Assembly: GCF_010509075.1 (NCBI RefSeq)
Contig: NZ_CP048433.1
Span: 558,001 to 622,000 of the forward strand
Direction: 5' to 3'
Length of the DNA stretch: 64,000 nucleotides
Source: Collinsella aerofaciens ATCC 25986
Lineage (GTDB): Bacteria > Actinomycetota > Coriobacteriia > Coriobacteriales > Coriobacteriaceae
Position 1 is the first letter of the stretch; each line of letters starts with the position of its first letter. The notes beneath the pieces are model-generated. The model was not told the DNA's origin. It saw only the letters and a program-made list of their open reading frames with translations, and made no database searches. Positions 24,919 to 34,006 of this stretch are shown here, in pieces. The position numbers and the translations under genes were made by a program.

Positions 24919-25065
24919 AATCGGGGTCTGGTCGACAGATCTCGGTTTTTCCCGCACTACGCCTGGATCCAGGACCTCGTATCCGAAAGCCGCTCCCGCG
25001 ACGAGCTCGTCAAAGAACTAAGGCGCAATTGCGTTGTACGTCTCGACGGTGCGTCGCACGTATAG
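24919..25065 (+). pseudogene. Short in-frame remnant upstream of the DUF3825-like gene
   Basis: A 48-codon frame without a start codon reads RFFPHYAWIQDLVSESRSRD and then ELVKELRRNC, protein-like with host codon use, and ends at TAG 25063, in the same frame as ATG 25081. It is either the tail of a lost gene or the N-terminal part of the next gene separated by a nonsense codon. Confidence 0.3.
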
Positions 25066-25080
25066 AATCTAAGCATCCGC

Positions 25081-25471
25081 ATGCCGGTTATTGAATGGAA
25101 TGGACGCCACATGGAACTCCCTAGCACCCTGTGCAGCAATGTGTACGACTTCGCGTTTTGCCCCGAGCCCTGCTACGACCGCCTGGTCGATCTAGCCGAC
25201 CCCGAGGACTGGGGTCCCAGTAACCGCATCCTCAAAAACTATCTGTCGTTCTCGTTTAGCCGCGCGGTGTTCCTGACCGAGCGCGACGTGGACCAGACCG
25301 CGCCGTCCAACCTGCCGTTGGTGTTCGATGACGACCGCTGCCTGTTCAACACCGGCCTGTACACGCGCCGTTACGAGACCATCTATGGCCTGTTTGAGCC
25401 CAACACCAAGCCCGACGCGCGCCAGCGCTGGTTTTTGAAGGGCTTCTTTAAGGAGAGCGACCCCATGCTGG
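25081..25471 (+). pseudogene. DUF3825-like gene, 5' part (interrupted by IS21 element)
   Basis: The first 130 codons of a gene split by an IS21-family insertion. It reads YDFAFCPEPCYDRLVDLA, NRILKNYLSFSFSRAVFL, CLFNTGLYTRRYETIYGLF and WFLKGFFKESDPMLV, the pattern of DUF3825-type domains (function unknown, sometimes linked to RNA-binding modules). Removing the IS and one CTGG copy restores the frame to residues DPMLVSFEYLP, giving 272 residues. ATG 25111 is an alternative start; neither has a strong ribosome site. Confidence 0.7.
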
Positions 25472-25578
25472 TGTTAGCGCCGGAATAATTTAGCCAAATA
25501 TAGTCGGCCGAGATTGACCAATCCCGGCCGACCCATTTTAGCCAACACGCCCGCATCTATGACTTTCCTATCGCATTC

Positions 25579-26406
25579 CTACATCCCCTCGGGCTGGATC
25601 CCCCTCACCTTCACCGCCTGGGGGACGGCCTCCACCGAGTAGGTGTCAAGCCCCCTGCCGCGGTAGCTCGGGCCCCGCATCACGAACACCGACGCCTTGT
25701 CGAACAGCCTGTCGAGGGCGCAGAGGAGCGTGTCGTCGCCCGTGAAGAACTCATCCCACCCGCTCGGGGCGATGTTGCTCGTGAGGACCATCGCGTTCGG
25801 CCCCTCCTTCTCGTAGCGCCTGTCGACGACATCGAAGAACAGGTCGGTGCACGGCCTGTCGTAGACGCATCTCCCCACCTCGTCAACGATGAGGCACGAC
25901 GGCTTGACGAGCGAGGAGACGACCCGCGAGGTGTTTCCCCGCTGGACGGCCTTCTGGAACCTGTCCCTGAGCTCGGTCGCCTTTATGTAGTAGGTCTTGA
26001 GCCCCCGCATGCAGCACTCGCGCCCGTAGGCCTGCGCGAGGTGCGTCTTCCCTATGCCGCCGGGCCCGACGAAGGCGACGTTGCGGTGCGCGTAGAGGTC
26101 GGCCAGCGACGGGAGCTTGCCCAGCGCGGCCGCGTCCCGGCCCTGGATCCTGGAGAAGTCGAAGCCCTCGAAGGTCTTGGGCTCGCGCCTGGGCAGCCTG
26201 CTCAGCCTCAGCAGCGTCTCGATGGAGGCGAGCCTCCTCTTCTCCGCAAGGTAGGAGAAGGTGGCTGCCACGGCGGCCATCTCCCCGTCGCCGAGGTCGA
26301 GGTCCGAGGCGAGGGTCGCGAGCTCCTCCGCCCCGACGGCGATCCCGAGCCTCGACGCGGCGTCGCTCGCGAGCTCGTAGGGGCTCGCCCCCGCGCCCGC
26401 CATCAT
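25579..26406 (-). CDS. istB: IS21 helper ATPase IstB
   Basis: AAA+ ATPase that selects target DNA and stimulates IstA. 275 residues from ATG 26406, whose ATGA overlaps the istA stop, with GGGAGG upstream. Walker A GPGGIGKTHLAQAYG, Walker B CLIVDEVGR, sensor VLTSNIAPSGW. Translational coupling to istA is typical. The frame can be extended upstream within istA but that extension is not real. Confidence 0.94.
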   Translation of the reverse strand: MMAGAGASPYELASDAASRLGIAVGAEELATLASDLDLGDGEMAAVAATFSYLAEKRRLASIETLLRLSRLPRREPKTFEGFDFSRIQGRDAAALGKLPSLADLYAHRNVAFVGPGGIGKTHLAQAYGRECCMRGLKTYYIKATELRDRFQKAVQRGNTSRVVSSLVKPSCLIVDEVGRCVYDRPCTDLFFDVVDRRYEKEGPNAMVLTSNIAPSGWDEFFTGDDTLLCALDRLFDKASVFVMRGPSYRGRGLDTYSVEAVPQAVKVRGIQPEGM

Positions 26407-27710
26407 TCGGCCCTCCCGAAGTCGAACCTCTCGAAACCGGGTTTCGTCCTGGGCGGGGCGATTTGCTCGACCACGGTCCCCACCGGCTGGGTCGGCAGCT
26501 CCTCGGGCTGCGCCGGCGATGTCTCCCACTGCCCCTCGCACCAGCTGTCGGCGCCGGTGCCGACGGCGTGGGCGACGAGCTCGCGGGAGAGGTCGTCGCT
26601 GTATATGTGCACCACGCGCCCCTCCCGGTTCACCCTGCACTCGCGGCGGACGTACCAGTAGGGCACGCCGTAGCGGTGCCCCTCGAAGCTCACGAAGCCG
26701 TCGAAGGAGATCTTCCGGCGCGGGCACAGGTACCGCTCGACCTCGGCCGTGACCTCGAGCGGCCTGGTGTTCGCCGAGCACGCCGCCTCGTGCTCGCGCA
26801 TCGGGACGCATGCCGCCGCGCGCCGCCAGCGGCCTCCCTGCTCGGCGCACCAGAGGGCGGCCTCCCGGTTGAGGGCGTCAAGGTCGGTAAAGGACCTTCC
26901 CGCGAGGAAGTTCCCCTTCACGAAGCGGACGAGCCTCTCCACCTTGCCCTTCGTATAGGGGTGGCGCGGCCTGCACAGCCTGGTGCGGAAGCCGACGACG
27001 CCCATGAACTCGGCGTAGTCGGCCTGCCAGACGGGCCGGCCGTCGGCATCGCGGCGGACGACCACGCTCTTCATGTTGTCGGTGAGCACGGTCGCGGGCA
27101 CGCCCAGCGCCGAGAACGCGTGCAGCATCCCGATGAGGAGGTTCTCCTGGCGCGCGTTCGGGAAGAACTCGACGTGGGCGCCCCCGCAATGGTGGCAGAC
27201 CATGGCGAAGCAGGCGATCCGCGCCCGCTCCCCGCCGGGGCGCTCGACCGCGACGAAGCCCCAGTCCATCTGGTAGGCCTCTCCGGGCGCCGTCCTGAAG
27301 CGCTGGCCGCGGCAGCCCTGCGGGGCCGCCTGCCGCCTCTTCGCGGGCACGAGGTCCCGGTGCGCGGCGATATAGGTCTTCACCGTGGTGAGGCCGCCGG
27401 CGTAGCCCTGGCCGAGCAGCCGCTCGAATATCACCTGCGAGTTGGTGACGCCCTTCCGCAGGAGGTCGTCCACCAGGCCGGTGTGGCCGGCGAGCACGCC
27501 CGGCGCGGCCCTCCTCCCGCTGTTCCCGTGGGGCAGGGCCCTGAACCCGTGGGCCCTGACCGTCCTCGCGCGGGAGCGGGTGAGCCCCGTCCTCCTGCAG
27601 AACTCCGCGAGGTTGCATGCCTGCGGGTCGAACCCGTCGCCCTCCTCCGCGGCCATCTCCCGGAGCGCCGCGTCTATAATCTCCTGTAGGTCATCGTGTC
27701 TCTCGTTCAC
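26403..27710 (-). CDS. istA: IS21 transposase IstA
   Basis: 435 residues. An N-terminal HTH (CRRTGLTRSRARTVRAHG) is followed by the DDE integrase core: MDWGFVAVERPGG (Asp), VLTDNMKSVVV (Asp), YTKGKVERLVRFVKGNF (Glu), and a C-terminal beta-barrel region (ISFDGFVSFEGHRYGVPYWY). Complete and probably functional. Overlaps istB by 4 nt. Confidence 0.95.
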   Translation of the reverse strand: MNERHDDLQEIIDAALREMAAEEGDGFDPQACNLAEFCRRTGLTRSRARTVRAHGFRALPHGNSGRRAAPGVLAGHTGLVDDLLRKGVTNSQVIFERLLGQGYAGGLTTVKTYIAAHRDLVPAKRRQAAPQGCRGQRFRTAPGEAYQMDWGFVAVERPGGERARIACFAMVCHHCGGAHVEFFPNARQENLLIGMLHAFSALGVPATVLTDNMKSVVVRRDADGRPVWQADYAEFMGVVGFRTRLCRPRHPYTKGKVERLVRFVKGNFLAGRSFTDLDALNREAALWCAEQGGRWRRAAACVPMREHEAACSANTRPLEVTAEVERYLCPRRKISFDGFVSFEGHRYGVPYWYVRRECRVNREGRVVHIYSDDLSRELVAHAVGTGADSWCEGQWETSPAQPEELPTQPVGTVVEQIAPPRTKPGFERFDFGRAE

Positions 27711-27851
27711 CTCAATGGTCCTCCTAACGCCGGCGTGTTGGCACCACCAGCGTAGTGGCGGCGGGGAGGCACGGTGGCCATTATTCGGTGACCGGGATTG
27801 GTCAAAATAGTTTGACTATTAGCGGCTAAAATCGCCCGGCGCTAACACTGG

Positions 27852-28279
27852 TCTCGTTTGAGTACCTGCCGTGCCGCGTGTGCTTTGCCGAGGACCCCTC
27901 CGAGCTGGTCTTTGACTACCGCTTGCCCATCCGCTCCAACATCGACCACATTCTGGGCGATGAGGAGAACCTCACGCGTATTCCCGCCAGCCTGATGGGG
28001 GAGGGCAACTCGCTACTGCTGCGCCGCGCCTTTGAGGGAGCCGTCGTCGAGGCCGCCCGCCGCGCCGCCGCCAACTACACGCTCGCCGTGCCGCAGTTCT
28101 ACGGCGGCCGGATCCAGCTGCTGCTGCCGCTGTGCCTAACCGGCGACAAGCCCGAACTGGCACTGACCATCCAACGCGAGGACGGCTTCTACGCCGCACG
28201 CACCTGCCTCACGCTCGACATGGCTTACAACAACGCTCGACTTATCTGCCGTCCTGAGACCTCGTGGATAAAGCGGTAA
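27852..28279 (+). pseudogene. DUF3825-like gene, 3' part
   Basis: Continuation of the split gene, 142 codons: SFEYLPCRVCFAEDPSELVF, DYRLPIRSNIDHILGDEEN, FEGAVVEAARRAAANYTLAV and PQFYGGRIQLLLPLCL, to the stop at 28279. Without the IS it would follow residue 130 in frame. It has no start of its own and is not expected to be made. Confidence 0.7.
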
Positions 28280-28417
28280 ATGGTAGTTTAGCTGCGGTTT
28301 TGCCGATTGCTTTGGTTGCTTTGGCTTGACTGGCACTCACGAATTTAAAATCGGGGGCAAAAAGTTCTTGGTAAACCACGCTCGGCTATGATAGTATCTC
28401 TTTTGCCGAAAGGCGAC

Positions 28418-28492
28418 GGGCGATTGGCTCAGGGGTAGAGCATATCCTTCACACGGATGGGGTCACAAGTTCGAATCTTGTATCGCCCACCA
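28418..28492 (+). tRNA. tRNA-Val(CAC)
   Basis: Acceptor GGGCGAT pairs perfectly with ATCGCCC; the anticodon loop TTCACAC gives CAC, reading GUG. CCA is encoded (28490-28492). Promoter-like TTGGTA and GATAGT lie just upstream. Confidence 0.96.
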
Positions 28493-28503
28493 TCAAAAGC
28501 GCA

Positions 28504-28533
28504 GGTCAGAGGTGTTAAGCCTCTGACCTTTTT
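28504..28533 (+). terminator. Terminator after tRNA-Val
   Basis: GGTCAGAGG (28504-28512) pairs with CCTCTGACC (28520-28528) around 7 nt, followed by TTTTT. Confidence 0.92.
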
Positions 28534-28870
28534 CCTTTTGACACCAAGGCCGACACCAAAATCGACTCGAAGTCGTATAAGGCGTCTTTTTTTATCGCGC
28601 CCTTTTTTGACGCCATTGCATGTTTTGTATAAAACACATCCGTAATTTCAATGAACTCCCCATGTGATTCGAGCGCAAATGTGGAGACAGGGACCGCATG
28701 CCCAGAGCGTCTTCCAGCGGATTTCTATCACACGACGGTTTTCGGCAGAACTCGTCAAGCTTTTGGTCAGCGTTTGGTCAGCTTCCGGTACTTACCCGCA
28801 TGATGCCCCGGTAGATAATCGTCCACGACCACAACCGCATGGTCTACGGCCGATACCAGGGGAGGCGCAA
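28534..28870. other. Gene-free stretch before the DUF559-like gene
   Basis: A TTGACG...TAAAAC pair near 28606-28635 may be the promoter of the next gene. A 69-codon in-frame extension of the next gene exists here but lacks a ribosome site and protein-like character. Nothing else is recognised. Confidence 0.4.
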
Positions 28871-30024
28871 ATGGACGAAATCGTCTGCGCAAACACCGCA
28901 TTCCGTTACTGGCGCTGCCCGCCACAGGTGCGCGATCTCTACCCGCGCCTGCCCAACTCCGAAGAAGGCTGGCGAGCTCTATCCCAAGCCCCATTCGTAA
29001 CCGACGTCCTCAAGACCCCAGTCATCACAGCAGCATCAACTCGAAGCAACCTACATTCCGAGACAAGACGTACCATCCGATGGAACAGCGCCTATACAGA
29101 GAAGGTCTCGATCGACACGGGCATGGGCTTTAGCGTCACAGACCCTCTTCATACGCTATTCACCATGACTCGAAGCGTTTCTTCATGCGACCTGGTTCTG
29201 GCCATGTACGAGCTCTGCGGATGGTTTTCGGTTTTTAAACCATCGCCCGCGGTCGACATGGCACTTGAGCAAGCAAAATCAGAAGAAGAGCAGTACACCA
29301 CAGAAAGTCTTTTTGAACTAGATGAAACCCAAGACGAGGCCCCATGGAAGCGAGTCTATGCTCGTGCGAGCCAGAAGGACAGCGAGAATGATCAAAGTGG
29401 GCAGCAGAATGACGGATCCGGAAATAAAGCAAACGGAAAAGGCACATCGCTCTGGATGAGAAAGCCTCTTATTGAAATAGAAGAACTGCACAGATTTGCA
29501 GCGAAGGTTAAGGGCGAGATGTGGGAAAACAATTCTACGAAGCCGCACGGCAGGTAATGGGTATTGCGGCATCCCCGCTAGAAGTTGCTGGAATCATGTT
29601 GCTAAGTCTTCCGAGGCGTACTGGCGGAGCGGAGTTTAAAAACATATACGTCAACGACTTAACACCGCTGTCGAATTCAGCTCGAAAAATCGCAGGTCAG
29701 AAAATCTGTTACGGCGATATCGTCATCGTAAACCCAATAATAATGAAAGCTGTGCTTATCGAACTTCAGGGAGAGGTTATCCATGGTTCAGGCGCCGTGC
29801 TGGACCACGATGCCGCACGAATGACAGCATTACAAAGCATGGGATACGACGTATTTCTTGTAACCCATGACATGCTCAATGATCACGATCAGCTTGATGC
29901 CATCATTCACAGTGTGTGTGAGCGATTGGAGTTGCGCTACAAACCAAAAACCGAGGCGATGAGATGCGCTGAGACCAGATTGCGAGCCAACGTTCTGTGC
30001 AATTGGCTTGGTATTGGTAAGTAA
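28871..30024 (+). pseudogene. DUF559-like endonuclease-fold protein (AbiEi-like layout), frameshifted
   Basis: Two overlapping frames make one protein. Frame 1 (28871-29557; GGAGG before ATG) has FRYWRCPPQVRDLYPRLP, SVTDPLHTLFTMTRSV and VLAMYELCGWFSVF, a layout known to me from many Collinsella hypothetical proteins with an AbiEi-like N-terminus. Frame 2 (to 30024) continues with AASPLEVAGIMLLSLPRRTGG and a Vsr/DUF559-like core, CYGDIVIVN (Asp), VLIELQGEVIHG (Glu), MGYDVFLVTHDML. The shift lies near 29515-29525; frame 2 has a stop at 29509 and GTG 29521 is its only start. A one-base indel is likely; role unknown, possibly defence-related. Confidence 0.65.
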
Positions 30025-30093
30025 TATTGTTCAAGTGAGCATTATTACTACTTTATATGCTGCCAGTAATTAAGTGCCATTTTAAAACCACGC

Positions 30094-30226
30094 CGGTTTA
30101 CTACGTTGGATTGGGGGTAGCTGAGCACACCGAATTCGTCGCTCGTAAAACCGCAGGTAGAATGCCTGCCCGTTTTGCGAATGTAGGCGTGTGGTCGGAA
30201 ATCCGGGAATCGTCGCAGTAAACCGG
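30094..30226 (+). repeat. 133-bp inverted-repeat element, copy B
   Basis: Begins CGGTTTACTACG, ends CGTCGCAGTAAACCGG, core AAAACCGCAGGTA at element position 54-66. Inner arms GAGCACACC and GACCACACG start 30 nt in from the two ends. The ~20 bp to its left (TGCCATTTTAAAACCACGC) also match the left flank of copy C. Confidence 0.8.
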
Positions 30227-30501
30227 TCTGTTTATGAAGCGACCAGCTGGCGCGAGCTGCGCACGGTTCAGTAAATTGACCCGAAGGCGCGGAGAGGGGC
30301 TCAGACGAAACCCTCCCGCGGAAGCACCGCGGATTGCTTTGTTCTGGCCGGCGGCACCTGGGGCGACATGCGCGCCCCGGGAAGGAGGGCGGCGGGCTTG
30401 CCGCTGCCCGCGGGGCGCGCCCCGCGGGCTATTTCGGGCATCGTGTGTCCCTTCGGCCCCGCGCCGTTCCACGCACCGTAAAATCTTTTCCAAAATTGTC
30501 C
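30227..30501. other. GC-rich spacer between repeat B and tRNA-Ala
   Basis: About 275 bp, very GC-rich in its second half, with several possible hairpins (GCGGGGCGCGCCCCGC near 30410). Frames here cross the tRNA on other strands and are not credible. The equivalent spacer after copy C (31274-31488) has only patchy similarity. Confidence 0.3.
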
Positions 30502-30530
30502 TTGCATCGGCGGGGGAGTTCCCGTATAGT
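30502..30530 (+). promoter_or_regulatory. Promoter of tRNA-Ala copy 2
   Basis: TTGCAT (30502-30507), 17 bp, TATAGT (30525-30530), followed by ACTTCTTCGCAC and the tRNA. Confidence 0.8.
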
Positions 30531-30542
30531 ACTTCTTCGCAC

Positions 30543-30615
30543 GGGGGCGTAGCTCAGCTGGGAGAGCGCTTGACTGGCAGTCAAGAGGTCAGGGGTTCGA
30601 TCCCCCTCGTCTCCA
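30543..30615 (+). tRNA. tRNA-Ala(GGC), copy 2
   Basis: Body identical to copy 1, with G3-U70. The 3' end continues CCC, so CCA is not encoded and must be added. Confidence 0.96.
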
Positions 30616-30631
30616 CCCGAGCATTGAATGA

Positions 30632-30659
30632 GGCTCCAACGCAAGTTGGGGCCTTTTTT
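30632..30659 (+). terminator. Terminator after tRNA-Ala copy 2
   Basis: GGCTCCAAC (30632-30640), GCAA loop, GTTGGGGCC (30645-30653), T6. Identical to the terminator of copy 3. Confidence 0.92.
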
Positions 30660-30791
30660 CATATCTATCGATTTACGCAATGTGTTGACTGAGCAGCATC
30701 TTGGCGACATACCCATTGTTAATTACGAATATGAATGTTAATAACTTTACGTTTCTGGATAGCAAACCTAGTCTGCAGCGCCAATAACAAA

Positions 30792-30816
30792 GAGGCCGGG
30801 CGTAATGTCCGGCCTC
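30792..30816 (-). terminator. Terminator of the CAU tRNA gene
   Basis: GAGGCCGG (30792-30799) pairs with CCGGCCTC (30809-30816); on the minus strand it is followed by TTTGTT. Confidence 0.85.
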
Positions 30817-30825
30817 GAAATACTC

Positions 30826-30901
30826 TGGTGGGCCCTCCGGGATTCGAACCCAGAACCCAGGGATTATGAGTCCCCTGCGCTAACCGTTGCGCCAAGAGCC
30901 C
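30826..30901 (-). tRNA. tRNA with CAU anticodon (Met elongator or Ile2)
   Basis: Starts GGGCTCT, anticodon loop CTCATAA, encoded CCA. The CTCATAAT context is more like Ile2 (lysidine-modified by TilS) than the TTCATAC of many elongator Met tRNAs, but the two cannot be separated by eye. It lies head-on between two tRNA-Ala modules. Confidence 0.92.
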
Positions 30902-31140
30902 TTATGAACGGTGAATGCAATTCTAGCAAAGGCAACTCAGGCCTAATTTCTTCGCTTCACGTCGTGAAATACTACCATGCACGAGCAAGTCGCACAACGC
31001 AAGATCAAGTTCGATGCTAAACAACAGCTAATCTAGGCCCGTCGCACATAAGAAGTGTTTTATAAAAAGTTAAGGCCTTAAAATCAGGGCTTCAAGACAT
31101 TTCAGCGTGAAATCAACCTGATGCCATTTCAAAACCATGC

Positions 31141-31273
31141 TGGTTTACTACGACGGATTGGCGACCTTCGACCACCGCGTGTTCTCAGTTTGCAAAACCG
31201 CAGGTAGAGAGTCCGACGGTTACACGAAAAGGCGTGCGTGGTCGAACATTCAAGATACATCGTAGTAAACCGG
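31141..31273 (+). repeat. 133-bp inverted-repeat element, copy C
   Basis: Begins TGGTTTACTACGA, ends CGTAGTAAACCGG, core AAAACCGCAGGTA at position 54-66. TTCGACCAC occurs 26 nt in from both ends, so the two arms pair in exact register. Confidence 0.82.
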
Positions 31274-31488
31274 CATAGTTCTGAGGCGCAGATGAGGAAC
31301 GGTTCGCAATCGGACCCGATAATGGGACTGGCGACGCATAGGAAATCCGGTTGCGCGGAGAGGGTCGCGTTCCGCGCGCCAAGTCGGCCGGCGTAGGGGC
31401 CGTGCGGGGGCCAGGCGCTCCGCAGGCTGGCCCGGCCCCGCGGGACTCCGGCGCCCGCCCCCCCCGGAAAGTTTTTCCAAAATTGCCC

Positions 31489-31517
31489 TTGCATCGTGGT
31501 CCGAGTTCCCGTATAGT
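31489..31517 (+). promoter_or_regulatory. Promoter of tRNA-Ala copy 3
   Basis: TTGCAT (31489-31494), 17 bp, TATAGT (31512-31517). The stretch from GTTCCCGTATAGTAC to the tRNA is identical to copy 2. Confidence 0.8.
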
Positions 31518-31529
31518 ACTTCTTCGCAC

Positions 31530-31602
31530 GGGGGCGTAGCTCAGCTGGGAGAGCGCTTGACTGGCAGTCAAGAGGTCAGGGGTTCGATCCCCCTCGTCTC
31601 CA
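31530..31602 (+). tRNA. tRNA-Ala(GGC), copy 3
   Basis: Identical to copy 2 including the CCC 3' flank and the following ~50 bp, showing a segmental duplication. Confidence 0.96.
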
Positions 31603-31618
31603 CCCGAGCATTGAATGA

Positions 31619-31646
31619 GGCTCCAACGCAAGTTGGGGCCTTTTTT
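31619..31646 (+). terminator. Terminator after tRNA-Ala copy 3
   Basis: GGCTCCAAC (31619-31627), GCAA, GTTGGGGCC (31632-31640), T6. It lies 31 nt upstream of the ABC-F gene. Confidence 0.92.
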
Positions 31647-31677
31647 CATATAGGCACACAAGGTCAAAGGCGGCACC

Positions 31678-33714
31678 ATGATCCTCCTGGTCGACAAGAT
31701 CGAAAAAAGCTTCGGCGCGCGCGTCCTCTTTAGCGGCGCGTCCTTCCAGATCAACCCCGGCGAGCGCTTCGCGCTCGTGGGCCCCAACGGCGCCGGCAAA
31801 ACCACCATGCTCAAAATCATCATGGGCATCGACAGCCCCGACGCCGGCCAGGTCCAGTACGCCAAAGACTGCCAGGTGGGCTACCTAGAGCAGGAAACCA
31901 ACCTGGAGCACAAGGACACCGCCATCCTCGCCGAGGTCATGGCGGCCGCCAAGGAAATTCGCCGCATGGGCGAACGCGCCAACGAGCTGCAGGCTCAGAT
32001 CACCGAGCTCTCCGAGCAGGGCAAGGACGTCGACGCACTCCTCAACGAGTACGGCCAGGTCCAGGACCGCTTTGAGCACCTGGGCGGCTACGAGCTCGAG
32101 AGCAACGCTCGCAAGATCCTGTCCGGCCTGGGCTTTAAGGTCACCGACTTTGAGCGCCCGTGCTCCGAGTTCTCGGGCGGCTGGCAGATGCGCATCGCGC
32201 TGGCCAAGCTCTTCCTGCGCCACCCCGACCTGCTGCTTCTAGACGAGCCCACTAACCACCTGGACCTCGAGAGCGTCCAGTGGCTGCGCGGCTTTATCGC
32301 CAACTACGACGGCGCCGTCCTCATCGTCAGCCACGACCGCGCCTTCATGGACGCCTGCGTCGACCACGTCGCCGCTCTCGAAAACCGTCGCGTGACCACC
32401 TACACCGGCAACTACAGCAGCTACCTTAAGCAGCGCGAGGACAACCTGGAGCAGATGCGCGCAAAGCGAGCCGCCCAGGAGCGCGACATCGCCCACATGC
32501 AGGTCTTCGTCGACAAGTTCCGCTACAAGCCCACCAAGGCTGCCCAGGCTCAGGAGCGCATCCGAAAGATCGAGCAGATCAAAAAGGAGCTCGTCATCCT
32601 GCCCGAGGGCCACAAGCACATCGATTTTAAGTTCCCTGACCCGCCGCGCTCGGGCGACATGGTCGTGGGTCTAGAGGGCGTGTCCAAGTCTTACGGCGAC
32701 AAGCACATCTACAGCGATATCGACCTCAAGCTCTACCGCGGCGAGCACGTGGCGCTCGTCGGCCCCAACGGCGCCGGCAAGTCCACGCTCATGAAGATCC
32801 TCGCCGGCCTGGAGCCGCCCACCACCGGCACCCGGGACCTGGGCACCAACGTGGGCGTGGCATACTACGCTCAGCACGCGCTCGAGGGCATGACCGAGTC
32901 CAATACCGTCCTGCAAGAGATCGACACCGTCACGCCCAAATGGACCGTGCCGCAGCAGCGCAGCCTGCTGGGCGCCTTCCTGTTTAGCGACAACGATGCA
33001 ATCGAAAAACAGGTCCGCGTTCTCTCCGGTGGCGAAAAGGCGCGCCTGGCCCTGGCCAAGATGCTCGTGGCCCCCGAGGCGCTCCTGTGCCTGGACGAGC
33101 CCACCAACCACCTGGATATCGACTCGGTGGACATGCTCGAGAACGCCCTGCAAAACTTTCCCGGCACCATCGTGCTGATCAGCCACGACGAGCACTTGGT
33201 ACGTGCCGTGGCAAACCGCATCATCGACATCCGTGACGGCAAGGTCACGGTCTACGACGGCGACTACGACTACTACCTCTACAAGCGCGAGGACCTCGCA
33301 GCCCGCGCCGCCGCCGAGGCAGCAGGGGAGAGCGCGCCTGCCGCAGGCAAGAGCACTAAGCCCGCCAACGCCGCCCAGGACAGCAGCCCCGCGTCGGCCC
33401 CCAAGCCGATAGAGGGCAAAAAGACCAAGGAGCAAAAGCGCGCCGAGGCCCAGGCCCGTGCCGCACTCAACAAAAAACTCAAGGGCGTGCGCAACCAGCT
33501 TAAGAAGATCGAGACGGAGCTCGACAAAAAGCGCGCCCGCTATGACGAGCTTATGGAATTGATGGCAAGCGAAGAGCTTTATGCCGATCAGGACAAGTTC
33601 AATGCCGCGCTGGGGGAATATAACGGCCTTAAGCAAGAGCTGCCCAAGCTCGAGGACGAATGGCTGGAGCTTTCCACCCAGATCGAAGAGGAGACCGCGC
33701 GTGAACTCTCGTAA
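31678..33714 (+). CDS. ABC-F family ATPase
   Basis: 678 residues, two ABC domains and no membrane spans: Walker [10 protein letters not shown] (~40) and GPNGAGKST (~362), signatures [11 protein letters not shown] and [11 protein letters not shown], Walker [16 protein letters not shown] and [16 protein letters not shown]-site tRNA-interaction linker of charged helices separates them. The C-terminus has an Ala/Pro/Lys linker and a coiled coil ([20 protein letters not shown]), as in Uup/YdiF-type members. ABC-F proteins act on the ribosome or in antibiotic protection; housekeeping is more likely given the context. Its last 14 nt overlap the next gene. Confidence 0.93.
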   Translation: MILLVDKIEKSFGARVLFSGASFQINPGERFALVGPNGAGKTTMLKIIMGIDSPDAGQVQYAKDCQVGYLEQETNLEHKDTAILAEVMAAAKEIRRMGERANELQAQITELSEQGKDVDALLNEYGQVQDRFEHLGGYELESNARKILSGLGFKVTDFERPCSEFSGGWQMRIALAKLFLRHPDLLLLDEPTNHLDLESVQWLRGFIANYDGAVLIVSHDRAFMDACVDHVAALENRRVTTYTGNYSSYLKQREDNLEQMRAKRAAQERDIAHMQVFVDKFRYKPTKAAQAQERIRKIEQIKKELVILPEGHKHIDFKFPDPPRSGDMVVGLEGVSKSYGDKHIYSDIDLKLYRGEHVALVGPNGAGKSTLMKILAGLEPPTTGTRDLGTNVGVAYYAQHALEGMTESNTVLQEIDTVTPKWTVPQQRSLLGAFLFSDNDAIEKQVRVLSGGEKARLALAKMLVAPEALLCLDEPTNHLDIDSVDMLENALQNFPGTIVLISHDEHLVRAVANRIIDIRDGKVTVYDGDYDYYLYKREDLAARAAAEAAGESAPAAGKSTKPANAAQDSSPASAPKPIEGKKTKEQKRAEAQARAALNKKLKGVRNQLKKIETELDKKRARYDELMELMASEELYADQDKFNAALGEYNGLKQELPKLEDEWLELSTQIEEETARELS

Positions 33715-33997
33715 GGCCGCTGCCGTGGCGATGAGCATCATCGCCATCGCCTGTCGCATCTGCGGCATCTTTATGAGCGCGATGACCGTGCTGCTGTGCT
33801 TTAGCGGCCTCACCGCCAAGCTGCAGATCGTTGGCTTTGTCATTGAGCTTTCGCGCGCGCTGCCGAGCGCCATCGCCGGCTACGGCGTCATCACCTCTCC
33901 CTTTGGCGGCGTCTTCCGCCTGGATTACGCTATCGTCGCCGTCATCCTGTTTGTGATCGACCACCTGCTCACGCGCGCCTCGCGCCGCGTCCGCTAG
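33701..33997 (+). CDS. Small membrane protein
   Basis: 98 residues from GTG 33701, overlapping the ABC-F end, with GAGGAG 9 nt upstream. Two or three spans: [36 protein letters not shown] and [15 protein letters not shown], then a basic end. I do not recognise a family. It sits between ABC-F and a site-2 protease in one transcript. Confidence 0.65.
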   Translation: MNSRKAAAVAMSIIAIACRICGIFMSAMTVLLCFSGLTAKLQIVGFVIELSRALPSAIAGYGVITSPFGGVFRLDYAIVAVILFVIDHLLTRASRRVR

Positions 33998-34006
33998 GGG
34001 AGTGCC

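Larger units (their letters stand above)
25472..27847. mobile_element. IS21-family insertion sequence
   Basis: 2376 bp. Ends TGTTAGCGCCGG (25472) and, inverted, the same 12 bases ending at 27847, with a further TTTAGCC match inside. The 4-bp target duplication CTGG is intact (25468-25471 and 27848-27851). It carries istA and istB on the minus strand. The perfect duplication and open genes point to a recent insertion. Confidence 0.95.

Noticed and set aside
30905-31140. Small peptide frame starting MHEQVA near 30977
   Set aside because: Nineteen codons only, no ribosome site; not supported.
30543-31602. tRNA-Ala copies 2 and 3 as pseudogenes because CCA is not encoded
   Set aside because: The 73-nt bodies are identical to copy 1 with good promoters and terminators; CCA can be added after transcription.
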